A stretch of DNA of 64,000 nucleotides from assembly GCA_019916065.1 (NCBI GenBank), contig CM034240.1, positions 51,697,495 to 51,761,494 of the forward strand, given 5' to 3'. This document shows positions 60,983 to 64,000 of this stretch, in pieces (the stretch's first letter is position 1; each line of letters opens with the position of its first letter). The stretch is from Vitellaria paradoxa (Eukaryota > Streptophyta > Magnoliopsida > Ericales > Sapotaceae). The notes below the pieces were generated by a model. That model saw only the letters and a program-made list of their open reading frames with translations, ran no database searches and had not been told where the DNA came from. Both the position numbers and the translations under genes were made by a program.

Positions 60983-63947
60983 AGAAAGACATATAATACC
61001 AGAACACTTTCCATATCATTCTGACCAACTCTATCAATGAATTTTCTTTGCAAGGCACTCGATAGAACCAGCGATAGACCTAATTTCATCTCATATATTG
61101 CAACCTGAACTGGTTGAGTTACATCAACATATGCAGAATATTCACTGGATAACCGATCAATAAAACGGGATGCTGTTTCCTGATTGATGAAAAGTAAAAC
61201 AGATTATTTCAGTTATATTTGAAATAGCATATGCGCAAAATAAAGTAAAGAACTATGAATTAAATTTGAAAGGATAAAACTGTATTTAAGGAAAGACGAA
61301 AATGCCCATGTTATAAGCAGCTTATCAAAAAGTACAATCGAAAGGTTAGCAATCAGTTTTCAATCAAAAATAAATATACCTGCCAGTTGCACACTTGGTC
61401 ACTAATCTGTTGTACATCCACCCTATCAACATCTTTACAAAGAGCACCCGAAGTTGCAACCAGTTTAAGAAACTCATCACATTCATATTTCAACTTCACA
61501 AATTTACCAGGATTGGAGCGAAACACAATCTGTGTGCAGAAACAAAACTCATCAAGAAGGTGCAAGAACAAAGTTCATTAAAAAGAAAACAAAGAAACCA
61601 AAACAAATTCAGAGCAAACAGGAAAAGAAAAAATTATCTTCAAATTTCTTAATAAACCTCATGAAGCATCATTTTGGGAAAATGGTATAAAAGATAAAAT
61701 AAGTTAATAGAAAATAGGTTAGTTGTTCCACGATGGTGACTTAAAAAATAAATAAATGAATAAAGAAGAAACAAGTGAAAGACGAAATAGCTACAACAAA
61801 ACAAACAAGTGATGAACGAGTTAAAAAATAAATAAATGAATAAAGAAGAAACAAGTAAAAGACAAAATAGCTACAACAAAACAAACAGGTGATGAAATAA
61901 TAAGAGACAAACCAGTTGCTACAAGAAGATAATTCACATTAGACAGTAAGAAAAAGGACCCAGGCAGTAGTTGCTCATATATATATATATATATAATATG
62001 TATTACTATTTGTGGCTAGCATCACAGAACCTTTCTTTTAAGCCTTTTACATTCAGCTTTGAGGTTTTCTAAAGATCTTGTTCTTTGTTTGTCAGCATCT
62101 CCCCATGAAAGCTGTCCAGCTAAATAGACACACTCATTCCGCACCTGCAATAAATGACATGGTAGTACTTATTATCTTGAAACATTGAACTTAGCACAAC
62201 AAGGGTTGTTCAGATCTCATTTTAGTTAAATGGAATGCAAATAAGACCTACAACAAGACTACAATTTCCGAGATACGACTACAATTTGTTCCCATTTCAA
62301 GTACTCATAAATTGAAACAATATTAGAGCATTAATTAGATGTCAAAAAAATTAAGGAAACCCCATCAATCAAAATAGATGCATGGCTAAATTATATTTAC
62401 TAAGAAAATATAAGTGTGTCGTAGAATCAAGATTCACTAACGAAGATGGGCTGGCAATTAGAAATTTGAGCTACATGTCTTCCCCATGGAAATGCACAGA
62501 TGCATGTTCACAAATGTAAAGACATCCCTTTATGCACCCATTTCAACCCTCTCAAGGAAGCATCAGCTCCGTATCAGAAAACCTAATGCATAAAAAGCCT
62601 AACTTCAAAATGACACATGAACACACACCTTCAGATTTTCTTTTTCCTTACATATATATATATATATATATATAAATGCAAAAGATTCATTGACAGATGC
62701 ATCCACAAATCTGAATCTATCAGAAATCCACCTATACGAAGTAGATAACATGATGCCTTTCAATATATATAAAGGTAACTTGGTTCCTTGACATGCTTTC
62801 CTATTCCTTGAAATAATTTTCAACCTTTTTTCAAGATAAATGTTCTACACTTCACCTCTTAGCCACTTCGATTCCATGACACACTGATAAGTAAACGATA
62901 GACAATGGTTTTACAATTCTCAAAAAAATAAAAAAATAAAAAATAAAAATGCGGAAGAAGAAGAATTAGATACACAATAAGCACTAATTTCATCACATGG
63001 TCTTTTAAAATAGAGAGAGTCTTGGACAAAACATACTTCATTTTCAAGTTCAAGCAAAGAAATCTTTTCGACCAACTTCAAGTACTTGAAAGAGTACTTC
63101 AGAGTAGGATCCAGATCATCACAGGTAATCAAAAGATGATAACGTAAGCTCCCAACTCGTAACCATGAATGGCCTAGAATGCGTACAAGATCTACAAAAG
63201 AAATGGATGATCAAAATATTAAATATAATCAATAACTGATAGCTAACTCATACTAGTCACCATTCAAAGTAAAATTATATGACTAAACACACTATAATAG
63301 AAAAGAAAATATTTTCACCTGCAGGTGAGCATGGAAGATACAGTTCTCCAAGCAATGGCTTGATGAACAAATCTACCATGGAAGCCAATCCATGGTGACT
63401 TGATGATTCAAGAAGGGAAATCACAACCCTTAGGTTATCATGCTGTAATCAAAGGGAAAAGAATCAAACTTAAACCAGCAAAATTTTGGACTACACAAGT
63501 TAAGAGAAAAGCATGCTCATTCACATGGATGCTGCACAATCCTACTAATGGACTTTTGATGATAAAATATTTGACATGACGTGGAAGGTTTCGGAACAAA
63601 TGCATACTGTTATCATATTATTCTGAAAGGAATCAAAGATAGACTTGATTGCAGCGTATTCATCAGCTTCAAATGATTTTCTGTGCGCAAAAATAATCTG
63701 GCAGCAAAAATAAATAAATAAATAAATAAATAAGAAAGTGAAACTTGAAGTTTTCTAGTCACGATAATAATTATATGTCAACAATTTAAAAAAAAAAAGG
63801 AAAGGTACCTGTTGGAAGAGAAACTGAGCCGTGGACAAAAGAAAACTTTGTACATTTGTCACTGGTGAACTTTGCCAAAGATTACGCGTAGCCACTCTAA
63901 TTTTCAAGCAGTGAACAGGATAATCCTCAATAGAAGAAGTACTTTGC
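40554..63947 (-). CDS. MDN1: Midasin (MDN1/REA1), C-terminal part; gene continues beyond the right edge
   Basis: MDN1 is a very large AAA+ ATPase. It removes assembly factors from pre-60S ribosomal particles in the nucleolus and nucleoplasm, using a C-terminal MIDAS domain that grips ubiquitin-like domains of its partners. Thirty-six exons can be joined here with all phases agreeing: 7054 nt, about 2,350 codons ending in TAA at 40554. Visible parts are the helical linker, a long Asp/Glu-rich region (mainly one 1.7-kb exon, 43684-41948) and the VWA/MIDAS domain with DDSRSMSE, a DxSxS metal site (41832-41551 and following). The C-terminus ends LLRQ/WFELMQYSRD. The family is usually about 5,000 residues or more; the six-AAA ring and start codon are outside the window. 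No stop or shift was found, so the gene looks functional. One intron carries a LINE and one uses GC-AG. Confidence 0.93.
41551..41832 (-). other. MDN1: MIDAS/VWA domain exon of MDN1
   Basis: This exon encodes 94 residues from VIPYIASHYRKDKIWLRRTR to GEAGVK. It contains DDSRSMSE (Asp-x-Ser-x-Ser), the metal-ion-dependent adhesion site that in midasin binds ubiquitin-like domains of assembly factors (known from yeast Rea1 with Rsa4 and Ytm1). All three MIDAS side chains are present. Confidence 0.9.
45377..45397. repeat. C13/A8 tract in an MDN1 intron
   Basis: On the transcript strand this reads as a U run followed by a G run. Similar tracts lie at 46786-46807, 49322-49345 and, in opposite order, 50568-50581. 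Confidence 0.85.
46024..46330 (-). other. Exon-like tandem repeat inside an MDN1 intron
   Basis: Two diverged copies (about 46024-46196 and 46217-46330) share a TTCAAAATAATGCTAC-ATAAAG stretch and a coding-like stretch. Read on the minus strand, the first gives EICAEIADLVRLRCPELSCF after an acceptor-like AG, the second FHELANLVRQVYPGFYA. The surrounding MDN1 exons (47053 and 45936) join in phase without it and no matching donor is seen. I regard it as a relic or an optional exon. Confidence 0.35.
46340..46810 (+). mobile_element. Possible retroposon fragment in an MDN1 intron
   Basis: A GC-richer block (open frames such as WVILGERNRICF) ends in TTTTTGAATACAACTTTACA, a C run and an A run at 46786-46807, like a reverse-transcribed 3' end. 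It contains a 26-bp tandem duplication near 46532-46585 (AGAGAGAAATAGGATATG twice). It was not classified; no target duplication was found. Confidence 0.35.
47053..51476 (-). CDS. MDN1: MDN1 visible exons 15-24
   Basis: Exons: 51476-51401, 51316-51204, 50500-50421, 50332-50219, 49916-49848, 49760-49604, 48177-48011, 47924-47812, 47726-47494, 47292-47053. The first begins ALSGLQFLL directly after ...STPLAK of the exon across the LINE-bearing intron. The exon ending at 50421 is followed by GCAAGT, a GC donor; no GT donor nearby keeps the frame. For 47924 the second of two adjacent AGs is needed to rebuild Arg-Pro. Introns at 49276-49380 and 50560-50585 hold homopolymer C/A or G tracts. 48200-49600 is a 1.4-kb intron in which I see no other gene. 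Confidence 0.85.
50333..50420 (-). other. MDN1: GC-AG intron of MDN1
   Basis: The donor is AAAG/GCAAGT and the acceptor CCTGTAG. Strong complementarity to U1 in the other donor positions is usual for GC-AG introns. Moving the donor to the GT four bases downstream would break the frame with the next exon. Confidence 0.8.
51676..51828 (-). mobile_element. 5'-truncated LINE 3' end, interrupted by the full-length LINE
   Basis: On the minus strand, GTTCAAGACCAAAGAAG-type sequence leads to TTAATAAAATTTTTTATTCA and a 16-nt A tail (51691-51676). The full-length LINE inserted at its upstream side. The start of the truncated element beyond 58035 is not clear. Confidence 0.5.
51958..55588 (-). pseudogene. 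LINE ORF2: endonuclease and reverse transcriptase, frameshifted
   Basis: 55588-54596 is the apurinic-like endonuclease (KILCWNVRG start, GDFNMV, SDHAPIML catalytic His). A one-base shift near 54630 moves to 54599-52443, which holds the reverse transcriptase (DKAPGPDGWT, FRPISL, LRQGDPLSPFLF, FADD active site). A TAG at 52445-52443 and a further shift near 52375 lead to the zinc-binding tail 52371-51958 (CPLCLNHEESIAHLFIHC, WLIWKGRN). All catalytic motifs are present. The protein would nick DNA and prime reverse transcription on target DNA, but three lesions prevent a full product. Confidence 0.9.
55578..57858 (-). pseudogene. LINE ORF1 region (DUF4283-like), with stops
   Basis: The likely ATG is at 57858. 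A TAG at 57816-57814 interrupts after 14 codons, and the frame is then open to 56482 (438 codons). It contains a WTxGIFKSIGDYCGG-like part and a C-terminal VKSQGRKIPSSVIIKVG stretch typical of the DUF4283 region of plant LINE ORF1 proteins. After the TAG at 56484-56482 the same frame stays open to about 56275, where a shift leads to the 233-codon frame 56279-55578. That frame is an acidic linker before the endonuclease. ORF1 proteins bind RNA and chaperone retrotransposition. Confidence 0.75.
58016..58359. other. MDN1 intron sequence beside the LINE
   Basis: Apart from the right copy of the LINE target duplication (58016-58034), this is ordinary AT-rich intron DNA. Confidence 0.6.
58360..58592 (-). 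mobile_element. tRNA-derived SINE in the same MDN1 intron
   Basis: On the minus strand it starts at about 58592 with GGTTTGGCCTCGTGGTCAGT (box A-like) and has GGTCTTAGGTTTTAAACC (box B-like) about 35 nt on. It ends in a 15-nt A tail (58375-58361). ACAT(C/T)TTGGA occurs at 58350-58359 and 58593-58602 as a target duplication with one mismatch. Confidence 0.7.
58931..63947 (-). CDS. MDN1: MDN1 visible exons 1-14 (linker region)
   Basis: Exons, right to left: 63947-63809, 63697-63608, 63442-63319, 63191-63037, 62144-62031, 61529-61380, 61179-61000, 60895-60707, 60563-60462, 60367-60143, 60053-59934, 59500-59419, 59323-59193, 59095-58931. Each ends in GT and is preceded by AG, and codons split between exons rejoin correctly. 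Phase-1 junctions follow 63319, where G plus AT gives Asp, and 59419, where G plus GT gives Gly. The encoded protein is helical linker without catalytic motifs. The start of the first listed exon (63947) is the least certain because nothing upstream of it can be checked. Introns contain only AT-rich sequence and microsatellites. Confidence 0.85.
60949..60982. repeat. (ACA)n microsatellite in an MDN1 intron
   Basis: Eleven triplets with one CGA interruption, just outside the acceptor of exon 60895-60707. Confidence 0.85.
61977..61995. repeat. (AT)n microsatellite in an MDN1 intron
   Basis: About nine AT units, 35 bp from the donor of exon 62144-62031. The preceding 61745-61895 contains a 60-bp direct repeat (AAAAATAAATAAATGAATAA twice). 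Confidence 0.8.
62652..62674. repeat. (AT)n microsatellite in an MDN1 intron
   Basis: Eleven AT units in the 0.9-kb intron between exons 63037 and 62144. No other feature is seen in that intron. Confidence 0.85.
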
Positions 63948-64000
63948 CTGAATTTAGTGCCAGGAAGAGAAGTTAGAACTACAAAAGGTTAGAACTACAA

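Noticed and set aside
1..64000. CRISPR array, operon-like or novel defence system
   Set aside because: Tandem and inverted repeats here are microsatellites, LTRs and transposon ends; gene structure is eukaryotic and no clustered multi-gene system is visible.

Overview
This is a stretch of nuclear plant DNA. It has spliced genes with GT/AG introns, long AT-rich spacers, plant-type LTR retrotransposons, a plant L1-type LINE, and CACTA, Mutator-like and foldback DNA elements. The coding content (an ACD6-like ankyrin/PGG family and midasin) and the base composition suggest a eudicot, perhaps a woody one. I cannot name the species. I saw no tRNA or rRNA gene and no CRISPR array.

Layout. (1) 1-3174 is the 3' end of a Ty3/gypsy element of the Tat type. 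It carries a spliced antisense gene and ends in a 905-bp LTR. (2) 3175-22550 is an ankyrin/PGG (ACD6-like) locus on the minus strand. It has one apparently intact two-exon gene (5366-7060, 518 aa), one dead paralogue (16769-22470) and several exon relics. A complete but broken Ty1/copia element (9633-14932, TSD TGATC) and a 3.5-kb non-autonomous CACTA element (17742-21212, TSD CAC) interrupt it. (3) 22550-40200 holds no host gene that I can support. It contains nested inverted-repeat elements, MITE-like repeats, a probable dimeric SINE, a large segmental duplication (about 28235-31200 against 33530-38690), a Mutator-like element with gene-like contents (36162-37308), and a third ACD6-locus relic (39175-40160). 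(4) 40554 to the right edge is the 3' part of MDN1 (midasin) on the minus strand. I could join 36 exons in frame into about 2,350 C-terminal residues, including the acidic region and the C-terminal MIDAS/VWA domain. The ATPase ring and the start lie beyond position 64000. One MDN1 intron is expanded to about 7.5 kb by a nearly full-length LINE (51848-58015, 19-bp TSD) and a SINE.

Functionally there are two unrelated host parts. MDN1 is a housekeeping AAA+ machine for 60S ribosome maturation. The ankyrin/PGG genes belong to a membrane-protein family often linked to plant immunity. Everything else is mobile DNA and its decay products. I found no convincing new multi-gene system. The most interesting points are the spliced antisense gene, the two transposons that seem to have captured gene fragments, the GC-AG intron in MDN1 and the nested inverted repeats.
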